Shown here in pieces: positions 1 to 7,841 of a DNA stretch of 40,495 bases. How positions within the stretch are numbered: position 1 is the stretch's first letter; every line of letters starts with the position of its first letter. The stretch covers positions 1-40,495 of the forward strand of contig JAJFGQ010000010.1 of the NCBI GenBank assembly GCA_021776075.1, given 5' to 3'. Under the pieces are notes generated by a model that was not told where the DNA came from, did not search any database, and saw only the letters and a program-made list of their open reading frames with translations. A program made the translations under genes and the position numbers. The stretch is from Alphaproteobacteria bacterium. Lineage in GTDB: Bacteria; Pseudomonadota; Alphaproteobacteria; Micavibrionales; Micavibrionaceae.

Positions 1-86
1 CGGGATCCAGAAAAAGACAGCAGCAAAGCTGCTGACATTATGGACCCCCGCTGTTTAAGCATGCTACGCATGCCGCGGGGGTGACG
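1..86 (-). repeat. Composite palindromic element, copy 1 (truncated by window edge)
   Basis: Read on the minus strand from 86 to 1, this is a chain of hairpins. An outer stem pairs 44-51 (acccccgc) with 75-82 (gcgggggt). It encloses an inner hairpin of gcatgc arms at 59-64 and 68-73. A second hairpin follows, with arms cagcagc at 18-24 and gctgctg at 28-34, and then a T-rich tail ending in a ggatcccg-like block at the window edge. The same scaffold occurs in the opposite orientation at 3055-3230, where the inner stems have different sequences but still pair. It resembles REP/BIME-type extragenic palindromes of proteobacteria. The family name is unknown to me, and the element probably continues beyond base 1. 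Confidence 0.7.
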
Positions 87-478
87 GCGTAGGGGTGGCG
101 GATCAAAATGAAATGTGCAATTCTTAATGCAAACTACTATACCCCTTTGGGTTATAGTGCTAAATAACCGGTTGCGTGATTTTAACTTGGTAAGACGCTG
201 TATCCCGCTGTGCGCCGCCATTGGTTTGGTTTTAGGTTTTTGCCGTGTAAAAATATCTTTGTCAATATGCAAATCATCTTAACACTTTTTTTAGTAAATC
301 GCTGATATGATGGAAAAAGGAGAGTGGTTTAATTTGTTGATCATTCTTTGGTGGTATCTTTTCATGCCAGTGTATGTGTGATACCATCCGATGATATTCT
401 GGTGTTTTTAGAAGTGTAAACAGGAGTTTATGGATATCAGGAGAATAACCTTAACAAGAAAAGCAAGGAGAACAGCTT
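87..478. other. Non-coding leader upstream of the first DUF4402 gene
   Basis: No convincing gene lies in these 392 bases. The region is AT-rich and should hold the promoter of the gene starting at 479, but I could not fix a clear -35/-10 pair. Visible items are an inverted repeat tggtatc (352-358) / gatacca (380-386) with a 21-base loop, and a 20-codon open frame at 430-492 that has its own caggag and overlaps the start of the next gene in another frame. The AAGGAG at 465-470 is the ribosome binding site for the ATG at 479. Confidence 0.5.
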
Positions 479-1060
479 ATGAGAAAAGATAGTAGAAAAA
501 TTCTGCTGGGGGCCGCGACTGTTGCGGCTTTGACGGCGGGTATTGTAAAGCAGGCGGATGCCGCGTTGGCAACAATGACGGCGAAGGCTGTGATATTGCA
601 GGCCATTGCGGCCTCGGCGACTATCCAGCTTCAATTTGGGAATTTAACGACGGCCGGTCCCGCGGTGGGAACGATTAAGCTGGATGCGGCTACAGGTACT
701 CGGACGGTCGCGGCCGGTACAGGGCTGGCATTGGCCGGTGGCGCACCTGCTGCTGCCCGTGGTTCTCTCAATCTGACTGGTCAGGCATCTGCGGCTTTGG
801 CTGTGAGTATTTCTGTAGCGATGCCGGTGCTGGTTAATGGTGTCGATAACATGACTATGGCGAAGGTTACTGTGTTTCAGGCGGCGCCTGCTAATAATAA
901 AGTCATCGTGGCGACGGGGGCTCTGGCAACGGGATATGCCTTTGGTGCTGGCGGAGCGCAGACTTGGCTGGTTGGCGGTGAGCTGACCAAAGGGGCCGCG
1001 GCCATCGGGACAGGAACCTACACAGATCCGAGTGTTATTTTTAATATTGTGTATAACTAA
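479..1060 (+). CDS. Secreted DUF4402 domain protein (pilin/coat-like)
   Basis: A 193-residue protein with a Sec signal peptide: basic MRKDSRK, a hydrophobic stretch, and a likely cut after residues ADA near position 28. The mature part is rich in Ala, Gly, Thr and Val. It shows the DUF4402 layout: an early LQFGNL block, a mid-domain GSLNLTGQ strand, a late WLVGGELT strand, and a C-terminal strand ending in Asn. DUF4402 proteins are beta-sandwich secreted proteins often found beside PapD-like chaperones, which suggests surface fibres or a coat; the exact role is unknown. The start is well supported by AAGGAG eight bases upstream of ATG 479. A second family member and a chaperone follow. Possible regulation lies in the long upstream leader. 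Confidence 0.8.
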   Translation: MRKDSRKILLGAATVAALTAGIVKQADAALATMTAKAVILQAIAASATIQLQFGNLTTAGPAVGTIKLDAATGTRTVAAGTGLALAGGAPAAARGSLNLTGQASAALAVSISVAMPVLVNGVDNMTMAKVTVFQAAPANNKVIVATGALATGYAFGAGGAQTWLVGGELTKGAAAIGTGTYTDPSVIFNIVYN

Positions 1061-1114
1061 TTGATTAGAGTCTCCGGCATCATTGTTGGAGTCTCTTGTT
1101 GGGGGTTATGGCGT

Positions 1115-1146
1115 GGCCGGTTTCTGTTCGACCGGTCCCGCTTTTC
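1115..1146 (+). terminator. Possible weak intrinsic terminator after the first DUF4402 gene
   Basis: A GC stem (ggccggt at 1115-1121 against accggtc at 1131-1137, with one G-T pair) has a 9-base loop and is followed by cccgctttt. It lies 55 bases past the stop codon. The T-run is short and interrupted, so efficiency is doubtful. Confidence 0.3.
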
Positions 1147-1302
1147 TCTGCCCTTCTTGTTGTGTTATGTCTTTAGGGTGGCGGAATTAAGAATAAGGAC
1201 AGGGCCGCTTTACACGTTGCTATGATGTTATGATACAATGTGATTTAGATGGGGTGATTCAGATGAGGTGATGCCAGAAGGTATTCAGCAAGTCTTTCCA
1301 AG

Positions 1303-1334
1303 GCCCGATATTCAGAAAGCCCGATATTCAGAAA
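1303..1334 (+). repeat. Perfect 16-bp tandem duplication next to a ribosome binding site
   Basis: The unit gcccgatattcagaaa occurs twice head to tail at 1303-1318 and 1319-1334. The second copy runs directly into the GGA of the Shine-Dalgarno sequence for the ATG at 1342. It lies in the 281-base gap between the two DUF4402 genes. No other gene was seen in that gap. Confidence 0.9.
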
Positions 1335-1341
1335 GGATGTC

Positions 1342-1896
1342 ATGAAAAAAAGAAGCCAGACATTGAAGAGGTTAAAAAAGTCAGCTGCTATTGTGACGCT
1401 GAGTTCTCTTTGTGTTTATGGGGCTGTGAATGCGGTGGCCGCAACGGCCACGATGCAAATTTTTGCGAGGCTGGTGCGGGCGATAGAAGTGAATATCAGC
1501 ACCTCGATGGAATTCGGTACATTGGCGATGACACTTGACCGGTCCGGTAAGGCGACGATTGATCCCCTGGTGGATAAGCTTTTTATTGACGGGAATAGCA
1601 GTCTGATTGAAGCCGGCGGTGAGCCGCGTGCCGGACGATTTTTAATCAAAGGCTCCGAGATTCCTGTGTCGGTCAGTATTGAAGACAGCGTTGTGCAGTT
1701 AACAAACGGGACGACGACTCTATCCATTAATAATTTTAATCTGGTAACGCCGAGTGGTGGCGGGCATGTCACAATAACGCCAGTGGCCCCCGGTTTTTCT
1801 GTGGTTTTGCCCGTGGGGGCAACCCTGAATACAAGGCGGGGACAATTGACGGGCAGCTATGTCGGTACAAATCGTATTTTTGCCAATTATCAATAA
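1342..1896 (+). CDS. Second secreted DUF4402 domain protein
   Basis: A 184-residue protein with a basic N-terminus (MKKRSQTLKRLKK), a hydrophobic core and a likely signal peptidase site near residues 31-35 (NAVAA). The mature part has the DUF4402 hallmarks: an early MEFGTLA block, GRFLIKGSE in mid-domain, a region ending VGATLNT, then LTGSYVGT before a C-terminal aromatic strand. It diverges strongly from the protein at 479-1060, so the two may be major and minor subunits of one structure; that is inference. AAAGGA sits just upstream of ATG 1342 and overlaps a tandem duplication. A pilus-type chaperone gene follows on the same strand, supporting a chaperone-dependent surface structure. Confidence 0.78.
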   Translation: MKKRSQTLKRLKKSAAIVTLSSLCVYGAVNAVAATATMQIFARLVRAIEVNISTSMEFGTLAMTLDRSGKATIDPLVDKLFIDGNSSLIEAGGEPRAGRFLIKGSEIPVSVSIEDSVVQLTNGTTTLSINNFNLVTPSGGGHVTITPVAPGFSVVLPVGATLNTRRGQLTGSYVGTNRIFANYQ

Positions 1897-2020
1897 AGTT
1901 CTGTTGCCGCTCTATCGTCGGTGACCCTCCTGTAACATATTCTAAAATTTGTAAGTTTGTAGTGTCGTAATTATATGTTATTATGCTATTGATTAATAAG
2001 GGTAACGTGTGCGATAATCT

Positions 2021-2054
2021 GCGCGCGCGTTGCTATTTCGTCTTTGCGCGCGCG
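2021..2054 (+). promoter_or_regulatory. Alternating GC inverted repeat in the chaperone leader
   Basis: Two GCGCGCGCG tracts, at 2021-2029 and 2046-2054, are separated by 16 bases (ttgctatttcgtcttt minus edges). Each is self-complementary, and the two can pair to form a strong hairpin upstream of the GTG start at 2083. It would bury the alternative TTG at 2044. A translational or attenuation role is possible; only the sequence pattern is seen. Confidence 0.45.
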
Positions 2055-2082
2055 GGGCTTGGAATTAACAGGTGGTTGTCAG

Positions 2083-2967
2083 GTGGAATACGGTAAAATA
2101 AAAACGAAGCATAGGGGCGGGCGGATTGTTCTTTTCCTCGTTTTATGTGGTTTTCTGTCATTTGTGGCTGTTCAGCAGGCTCATGCGTTGCGTGTCAGTA
2201 TGAAGCGCATCATATTTGAAGGTCGGGATAGAAGTTCGACCATTACCATTATTAATAATTCAGCAGTGGAAGAAATATACAGAATTGGCTGGAATCGCTA
2301 TCGTATGGTAGAGGATAAAGCGCTGGTGCGTGTGAAGGATGGGGATGAAGAAGGCGCTGCCGGTGTTTTATGGGCAGAAGATATGATCCGTTATGCGCCG
2401 CGTCGTGTGAAGGTTGCTGCCGGAGGGACACAGCAGGTGCGTTTGTTGTTGCGCCGGCCTCGTGATCTTGCCGAAGGTGAATACCGGGCGCATATCCATA
2501 TTGTAACAGAAGAAAAGGCGGAGGAATTTGTTTCCGACGCGGTGGATCAGGCCGCTCTGGAAGGAAAGCAAGCTGTTGTTATGAACATGCAGCCGGGGAT
2601 TAGTATGCCTGTCATCGTGCGTCACGGTAAGATGACGGCAACGTCGGAGATGAGCGAGCCGCGTCTTGTCCTGAACAAGGATGATATGAGCGTGAGTTTC
2701 AAACTGCATCGTGAAGGAAACAGAAGCCTTTATGGTAATGTACGGTTTTTCTGTATCGGTAACGGTCAGGATGTTTATGTGCGTGATATTCGGGGTATTG
2801 CTGTTTATCCCGAAGTTTCCCAGCGCTCTGTTGCCTATAACATTGAATATCCCAAAAAAGGTGCCGAGCATTGCAATAAAATGCGGATAGAATATGTGGC
2901 AGAGAGGGATGATAGCTTGTTCAAAGGCGCATTGATGTCCCAAATTGAAGTGGATGCCGTCCGCTAA
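2083..2967 (+). CDS. PapD-like periplasmic pilus chaperone
   Basis: A 294-residue protein from GTG 2083, chosen because AGGTGG lies seven bases upstream and this start gives a clean signal peptide: KTKHRGGR, then a hydrophobic stretch, with cleavage after residues AHA. The frame stays open back to a TTG at 2044, but that codon lies in a GC hairpin and lacks a ribosome site. The mature protein begins LRVSMKRIIFEG and continues with STITIINNS, RYAPRRVKVAAGGTQQVRLLLRRP and GEYRAHIHI. These match the first immunoglobulin-like domain of fimbrial chaperones: donor strands, a conserved Arg, and proline before the G1 strand. It should fold and escort the DUF4402 subunits encoded upstream. No outer-membrane usher gene is visible in the window. 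Confidence 0.8.
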   Translation: MEYGKIKTKHRGGRIVLFLVLCGFLSFVAVQQAHALRVSMKRIIFEGRDRSSTITIINNSAVEEIYRIGWNRYRMVEDKALVRVKDGDEEGAAGVLWAEDMIRYAPRRVKVAAGGTQQVRLLLRRPRDLAEGEYRAHIHIVTEEKAEEFVSDAVDQAALEGKQAVVMNMQPGISMPVIVRHGKMTATSEMSEPRLVLNKDDMSVSFKLHREGNRSLYGNVRFFCIGNGQDVYVRDIRGIAVYPEVSQRSVAYNIEYPKKGAEHCNKMRIEYVAERDDSLFKGALMSQIEVDAVR

Positions 2968-3054
2968 TTCTGGGAACGCTCCCGTAAACTTTAAATTATT
3001 CAAAAATAGGTTAGTTGTAGGTTATAGTCGTTTTCGTTAAGAATAAGACAATTT

Positions 3055-3230
3055 CGTCACCCCCGCGATCCTGCGATAGCAGGATAAGAACGGCGGGGGT
3101 CTGGTTAGGAGCGCGGCACATCTGTGCGCTGTGTTTTGCCGGATGCCCGCTTTATGTGCCCGAAGCAGCGAAGCTGCATGGGCGTTATGGTTCACGCGCT
3201 ACGCGCTTCGAACCAATTATGTGCGGGCAT
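3055..3230 (+). repeat. Composite palindromic element, copy 2
   Basis: A chain of nested hairpins between two convergent genes. The outer stem acccccgc (3059-3066) / gcgggggt (3093-3100) encloses atcctgc (3068-3074) / gcaggat (3079-3085). A second hairpin has gcaca / tgtgc arms around 3116-3127. The last part is a three-way junction: atgcccgc (3143-3150) pairs with gcgggcat (3223-3230) and encloses two hairpins, one with gcagc/gctgc and gccc/gggc arms (3158-3183), the other with ggttc/gaacc and gcgc/gcgc arms (3189-3214). The first part matches copy 1 at 1-86 in scaffold but not in the inner stems. No poly-T run follows, so it is not a plain terminator. Confidence 0.75.
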
Positions 3231-3245
3231 GACAATGTCTTATTT

Positions 3246-4142
3246 TTAATTAGAATGACAATAGTCGTTGTAGCCTTGTGCATATAGGGCGGCACTCAGG
3301 TCACCGTGTATGATATGGTTGTCCAGATTTTTCAGCACAAGTGGTTTGGGGCGATAGCCGATCCCTAGTCCTGCGGCTTGCAGCATCGGTAAATCGTTGG
3401 CGCCGTCACCGATGGTCATGATGTCATTGGTTTGCAAATTTAATGTTTCTGCGTAGCGTTGGAGGCATTGTAGTTTGGCCGTTTTATCAAGTATAGGGTC
3501 TTCTACGCGCCCGGTTAGTTTCCCGTCTTTGATCTCTAATAGATTGCCATGATGATGGTGAAACCCCACTTGTGCGGCAATGGATTCGGTGAAAAATGTA
3601 AAGCCTCCGGAGATCAGGACGCAAATGGCCCCGTTTTTTGCCATTGTCCGTATGAGACTTTCAGCGCCCGGGTTTAATTTTGTTCTGTGCAATATGTTTT
3701 GCAGAAGGACAGCATCATGGCCTGTTAGCAGGGCAACACGTTTTTTCAGCGCGGTGGTGAAGTCGATTTCCCCCCGCATGGCCTGTTCTGTAATGGTAAC
3801 GACTTTGTCGCCGATTCCCGCTTCCTTTGCCAGTTCATCCAGAGTCTCGCCTTTTACAATCGTACTATCCATGTCAGCGAGCAGGAGTTTTTTACGTCTG
3901 TTTTTTGTCGGGCTGATAAAGACATCAATTTTTCTGTTGAAGATCATCTTTCGTATTTGATGAATCTGGTCGGTGTGAGGTTTGGTTGATAGAGGAAGAT
4001 CAACGGCCTTTTGCGGTTTAAGCCATGTTGGTTCTCCGACAAGGCTTATGGCCTGCGTGTTCAGGTGATGCGTGACTTGTGATAAATCGTCCGGGGCGAG
4101 CGGAAAGTCAGAGGCAACCAATGTCAGAATAAAAATCATCAT
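3246..4142 (-). CDS. serB: Phosphoserine phosphatase
   Basis: A 298-residue HAD-superfamily enzyme that hydrolyses O-phosphoserine in the last step of serine synthesis. HAD motif I is DMDST at residues 90-94, with Asp90 as the nucleophile. Motif II is in VLISGGFTFF, and motif III is GDGANDLPML near residue 245. The substrate-binding KGETLDELA follows motif I, as in SerB. The N-terminal 80 residues resemble the degenerate ACT-like region of longer SerB proteins. Two adjacent Met codons open the gene (4142 and 4139); neither has a strong ribosome site. It is transcribed divergently from the kor operon and convergently with the chaperone gene, so it is probably a single-gene unit. Confidence 0.93.
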   Translation of the reverse strand: MMIFILTLVASDFPLAPDDLSQVTHHLNTQAISLVGEPTWLKPQKAVDLPLSTKPHTDQIHQIRKMIFNRKIDVFISPTKNRRKKLLLADMDSTIVKGETLDELAKEAGIGDKVVTITEQAMRGEIDFTTALKKRVALLTGHDAVLLQNILHRTKLNPGAESLIRTMAKNGAICVLISGGFTFFTESIAAQVGFHHHHGNLLEIKDGKLTGRVEDPILDKTAKLQCLQRYAETLNLQTNDIMTIGDGANDLPMLQAAGLGIGYRPKPLVLKNLDNHIIHGDLSAALYAQGYNDYCHSN

Positions 4143-4161
4143 AAATTACTACAAAATTTGC

Positions 4162-4190
4162 TTGCCCTTCATCCTGCCGGAAAATATAAC
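4162..4190 (+). promoter_or_regulatory. Candidate sigma-70 promoter for the kor operon
   Basis: TTGCCC at 4162-4167 and TATAAC at 4185-4190 are separated by exactly 17 bases, in the 83-base gap between divergent serB and the kor operon. The likely transcript start would be about 30 bases before the TTG start codon at 4226. Confidence 0.5.
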
Positions 4191-4225
4191 TTAAGTCAGT
4201 TCTTATATGACAGGGTGAGTTTATC

Positions 4226-6010
4226 TTGAAGCCAACAGATATAAAAGACCCAGAGTACTTCCATAAGGTTGTTGATTGCCAGTATGCTTGTCCGGCTCAT
4301 ACGCCGGTCCCGGAATATATTCGCCTGATCGTTGCCGGACGCTATACGGATGCTTATATGGTCAATTGGGAATCGAATGTTTTTCCGGGGGTTCTGGGGC
4401 GCACTTGTGACCGTCCTTGTGAACCGGCCTGTCGTCGTGGTCGCGTGGCCAATGATGAGGAACCTGTTGCGATTTGTCGTTTGAAACGCGTGGCGGCTGA
4501 TAATAAGGACGATATTACAGAACGTCTACCACCTATTCCGAAAGAGAAAAACGGTAAACGGATTGCTCTGATTGGTGGGGGTCCGGCTTCATTGACTGTG
4601 GCGCGGGATCTTATGCCTTTGGGGTATGAATGCGTGCTGTATGACGATCAAGAACGCGGCGGCGGCATGATGCGCAGTCAGATACCGGCCTTCCGTTTGC
4701 CGGAGAAGGTTTTGTCTGAAGAGGTTAATTATATTCTGGATATGGGCGTTGAATGTCATTTCGGAACATGGATTTCCAGTATGAAAGAAATGCTGGATAA
4801 GAATTTCGATGCTGTTTTTGTTGGTACGGGTGCGCCACGAGGGCGTGATCTTCCTGATCTGCCGGGCCGTAAGGAAGCGGATGATAATGTGCATATCGGT
4901 ATTGAGTGGCTTGCCAGCGTTGCGTTTGAACATACGGCTAAAATCGGAAAAAAGGTTATTGTTCTGGGCGGTGGAAATACGGCGATGGATTGTTGCCGGA
5001 CAGCGCGTCGTCTGGGTGGTGAAGAGGTGCGCGTTGTTGTGCGTAGCCCGTTTGCAGATATGAAGGCCTCCCCCTGGGAAAAAGATGACGCCATCGCAGA
5101 AGATATTCCGATCCTTGATAATCATGTGCCGCAATCGTTTGAGATAGAGAACGGCAAGCTCAAAGGTATGACATTTGAGAAAGTGGAAGCTGTTTATGAC
5201 GAAAACGGTAAGCGCTCTCTCGTGCCGACGGGTGAAGAGCCGGTCTTTATAGAATGTGACGATGTTTTAATGGCAATCGGTCAGGAAAACTCATTCACAT
5301 GGATTGAACAGGATATCGGTATTGAATTTGGTAAATGGGACATGCCGGAAGTCAATCCGGTAACATTTCAGTCTTCTCTGCCACACGTCTTTTTTGGTGG
5401 TGATGCCGCTTTCGGGCCGGAGAATATTATTACGGCTGTGGCGCAGGGACATCAGGCGGCCGTGTCGATTGATTTATTCTGCAACGGTGAAGATGTTAAA
5501 AATCGTCTGGCGCCCGGTGTAACGATCATGAGCCAGAAAATGGGTGTACATGAATGGGTTTACGACAATGATATCTCTGATGATGACCGCTATGCCGTAC
5601 CCCATGCTGATAAGGCAACGGCTCTGAAAAACATGAAAATAGAAGTCGAACTCGGCTTCGATCAGGATCAGGCTTATAAAGAAGCTATGCGCTGCCTGAA
5701 TTGTGATGCGCAAACCGTCTTTGCTGATGAAAAATGTATTGAGTGTGATGCTTGCGTTGATGTTTGCCCGACGGACTGTATTACCTTTACTGATAATGCT
5801 GAGGAAGCGGATTTGCGTCAGACATTAAGCGCGCCGTCTAATAATAATGAGCAGGACTTGTATGTCTCCGGTACGCTACCGACTCAAAGAGTGATGGTGA
5901 AAGATGAAGATATTTGCCTTCATTGTGGTCTGTGCGCCGAGCGTTGCCCGACAGCAGCATGGGATATGAAGAAATTTCTCTACGAAGTAACAAAAGCAGG
6001 CCGGGGATGA
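4226..6010 (+). CDS. GltD-like FAD/NAD(P) and Fe-S oxidoreductase, electron-transfer subunit of 2-oxoacid oxidoreductase
   Basis: A 594-residue protein. The N-terminal Fe-S domain has Cys18 and Cys22, then Cys61, Cys65 and Cys69 (GRTCDRPCEPACRRG). A FAD site follows (IALIGGGPAS, about 112-121), then a nucleotide-binding site (VIVLGGGNTAMD, about 245-256). Two C-terminal 4Fe-4S ferredoxin motifs are at about 504-518 (CIECDACVDVCPTDC) and 564-575 (CLHCGLCAERCP). It resembles the glutamate synthase small subunit and dihydropyrimidine dehydrogenase N-terminus. A comparable third subunit passes electrons from KorAB to NADP in the Azoarcus evansii enzyme, and that role is inferred here. The start is TTG 4226, forced by an in-frame stop at 4208-4210 and preceded by AGGGTGAG. 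It overlaps korA by ATGA. Confidence 0.85.
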   Translation: MKPTDIKDPEYFHKVVDCQYACPAHTPVPEYIRLIVAGRYTDAYMVNWESNVFPGVLGRTCDRPCEPACRRGRVANDEEPVAICRLKRVAADNKDDITERLPPIPKEKNGKRIALIGGGPASLTVARDLMPLGYECVLYDDQERGGGMMRSQIPAFRLPEKVLSEEVNYILDMGVECHFGTWISSMKEMLDKNFDAVFVGTGAPRGRDLPDLPGRKEADDNVHIGIEWLASVAFEHTAKIGKKVIVLGGGNTAMDCCRTARRLGGEEVRVVVRSPFADMKASPWEKDDAIAEDIPILDNHVPQSFEIENGKLKGMTFEKVEAVYDENGKRSLVPTGEEPVFIECDDVLMAIGQENSFTWIEQDIGIEFGKWDMPEVNPVTFQSSLPHVFFGGDAAFGPENIITAVAQGHQAAVSIDLFCNGEDVKNRLAPGVTIMSQKMGVHEWVYDNDISDDDRYAVPHADKATALKNMKIEVELGFDQDQAYKEAMRCLNCDAQTVFADEKCIECDACVDVCPTDCITFTDNAEEADLRQTLSAPSNNNEQDLYVSGTLPTQRVMVKDEDICLHCGLCAERCPTAAWDMKKFLYEVTKAGRG

Positions 6011-7833
6011 AAAAAATTGAGTCCGTCAATGAATTCGTTATTCGCTTTGCGAATGTAAATGGCACCGGGTCATGGAGTGCCAATCTTTTATTCGCCCGCG
6101 CAATCTTTCGTATGGGCATCCCGATCAGTCCGAAAAATATTTTTCCCTCCAATATTCAGGGCCTGCCGACATGGTACGAAGTACGTATCAGCGGCAAGGG
6201 TTATATCGGCACAAGAGGTGGCGTTGACATTATGGTTGCCATGAACCCGCAGAGCATGGCCAAAGACCTGAAGGAACTGGGTGCTGGCGGTTATTTTGTC
6301 TATGATAATACCAAGCCCTTAAACCCGGCGTTTGTACGCGAAGATATCAATTATATTGGCCTGCCGCTCACAGAAATATGTATCCGGGAATATAAGGACC
6401 CCAAATTACGCCAGCTCTTTAAAAACATCATTTATGTGGGGGCGTTGGCGGCTCTGGTCGATGTCGATTTTGAAGTGCTCAAAAATCTGGTGGCGAGTCA
6501 GTTCAAGGGTAAGGAAAAACTGATTGAGCCGAATATCAAGGCCTTGGATCTGGGTTATAATTACGCCAAAGAAAATTTTGAATGTCCGATAGGCATCCGT
6601 GTGACAGCTTGTGATAATGTAGGTGATAAGATTTTAATAGACGGTAATGCGGCGCTGGCTCTGGGGTCTTTGTATGCCGGGGCTTCTGTGGTGTCATGGT
6701 ATCCGATTACACCGTCGACCTCGCTTATTGATTCCTACAAAAAATACGCCAAAAAACTGCGGACTGACCCTGAAACAGGCGGAAATAATTACGCCATTGT
6801 GCAGGCCGAAGATGAATTATCGGCCATCGGTATGGTTTTGGGCGCTTCATGGAACGGAGCGCGAGCTTTTACGGCCACCAGCGGACCGGGTGTATCACTG
6901 ATGAGCGAATTTCTTGGCTTTGCTTATTTTGCGGAGGTGCCGGTTGTCCTGTTTGATATTCAGCGCTCCGGGCCATCAACTGGTATGCCGACACGCACGC
7001 AGCAATCTGACCTGATTTCCTGCGCCTATGCCTCGCACGGCGATACCAAGCATGTGTTGATCATTCCCTCTACGCCAAAAGAATGTTTTGACTTTGCTGC
7101 GGATGCTTTTGATCTTGCCGATCGTTTGCAAACACCGGTTATTGTTATGAGCGATCTGGATCTTGGTATGAATGACACGATGTCAGAACCTTTGACATGG
7201 AATGATGACCGTCAATATGATCGCGGCAAGGTCTATTCCGGCGATGATCTGGAGGCCATGACGGAACGTTATGGCCGGTATCTCGATGTTGATGGTGATG
7301 GCATCGGGTATCGCACTTTGCCGGGTGCTCATCCGAGTAAGGGATCATTTTTTACCCGTGGTAGTTCGCATAACGCTTATGCGGCCTATACGGAAGACAG
7401 CGGTTCTTATGTTGAAGGCATGGAACGCCTGCTGAAAAAATGGGAAACGGCAAAGCAATATGTTCCCGGCCCTGATATCCGCTCTGACAATAACGAAATC
7501 GGGCTTGTCTTCTATGGTACCAGTGCGGACTCTGCGCAGGAGGCCATGGACAGGCTGTCAGAAAACGGTGTGGCCGTCGATGCGATGCGTATTCGGGCTT
7601 TGCCGTTTAATGATGATGTGGAAGCGTTTATTGCCGGTCATGACAAAGTGTTTGTTATCGAGCAAAACCGTGATGCGCAAATGCGCACCTTGCTTAGCAA
7701 TGAATGCGGCATAGACCCGGCGCGGATGATCCCGGTTCTCAGCTTTGACGGTATGCCGATTACAGCCAACACAATTTACGATAAAATCAATGAATATCTG
7801 TCGGTTGCCAAGGGCAAAAAGAAAGTTGCATAG
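6007..7833 (+). CDS. korA: 2-oxoacid:acceptor oxidoreductase, fused gamma-alpha subunit
   Basis: A 608-residue subunit from ATG 6007, which overlaps the previous stop as ATGA; the frame extends further upstream only inside the preceding gene. Residues 1-190 are the gamma (POR) domain, with FANVNGTGSWSANLLFARA and TRGGVDIMVAMNP. The alpha part follows, with GNAALALGSLYAGASVVSWYPITPST, then a pyrimidine-binding domain (QAEDELSAIGMVLGASWNGA, TATSGPG) and a C-terminal transketolase-like domain. With KorB it decarboxylates a 2-oxoacid to its CoA ester, passing electrons to Fe-S centres. 2-oxoglutarate is the usual substrate of this type, but specificity cannot be read with certainty. Its tight coupling to the GltD-like gene supports a three-subunit complex. 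Confidence 0.88.
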   Translation: MKKIESVNEFVIRFANVNGTGSWSANLLFARAIFRMGIPISPKNIFPSNIQGLPTWYEVRISGKGYIGTRGGVDIMVAMNPQSMAKDLKELGAGGYFVYDNTKPLNPAFVREDINYIGLPLTEICIREYKDPKLRQLFKNIIYVGALAALVDVDFEVLKNLVASQFKGKEKLIEPNIKALDLGYNYAKENFECPIGIRVTACDNVGDKILIDGNAALALGSLYAGASVVSWYPITPSTSLIDSYKKYAKKLRTDPETGGNNYAIVQAEDELSAIGMVLGASWNGARAFTATSGPGVSLMSEFLGFAYFAEVPVVLFDIQRSGPSTGMPTRTQQSDLISCAYASHGDTKHVLIIPSTPKECFDFAADAFDLADRLQTPVIVMSDLDLGMNDTMSEPLTWNDDRQYDRGKVYSGDDLEAMTERYGRYLDVDGDGIGYRTLPGAHPSKGSFFTRGSSHNAYAAYTEDSGSYVEGMERLLKKWETAKQYVPGPDIRSDNNEIGLVFYGTSADSAQEAMDRLSENGVAVDAMRIRALPFNDDVEAFIAGHDKVFVIEQNRDAQMRTLLSNECGIDPARMIPVLSFDGMPITANTIYDKINEYLSVAKGKKKVA

Positions 7834-7841
7834 GAAAAATC

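Noticed and set aside
87-478. tRNA or small RNA gene upstream of the first DUF4402 gene
   Set aside because: No cloverleaf, CCA end or clear promoter-terminator pair was found in the stretch.
2044-2082. TTG at 2044 as the start of the chaperone
   Set aside because: It lies within a GC hairpin without a ribosome site; GTG 2083 has AGGTGG and starts a proper signal peptide.
2368-3003. Long minus-strand open frame of 211 codons antisense to the pilus chaperone
   Set aside because: It lies opposite a gene with a clear signal peptide and chaperone motifs, has no family motif and no ribosome site.
3055-3230. Rho-independent terminator between the chaperone and serB genes
   Set aside because: The hairpins lack a following T-run, and the same scaffold occurs in another location, which fits a repeat element better.
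5914-6006. Upstream extension of korA to 5914
   Set aside because: This part lies inside the preceding gene in another frame; ATG 6007 overlaps that gene's stop as ATGA and starts at the family's usual N-terminus.
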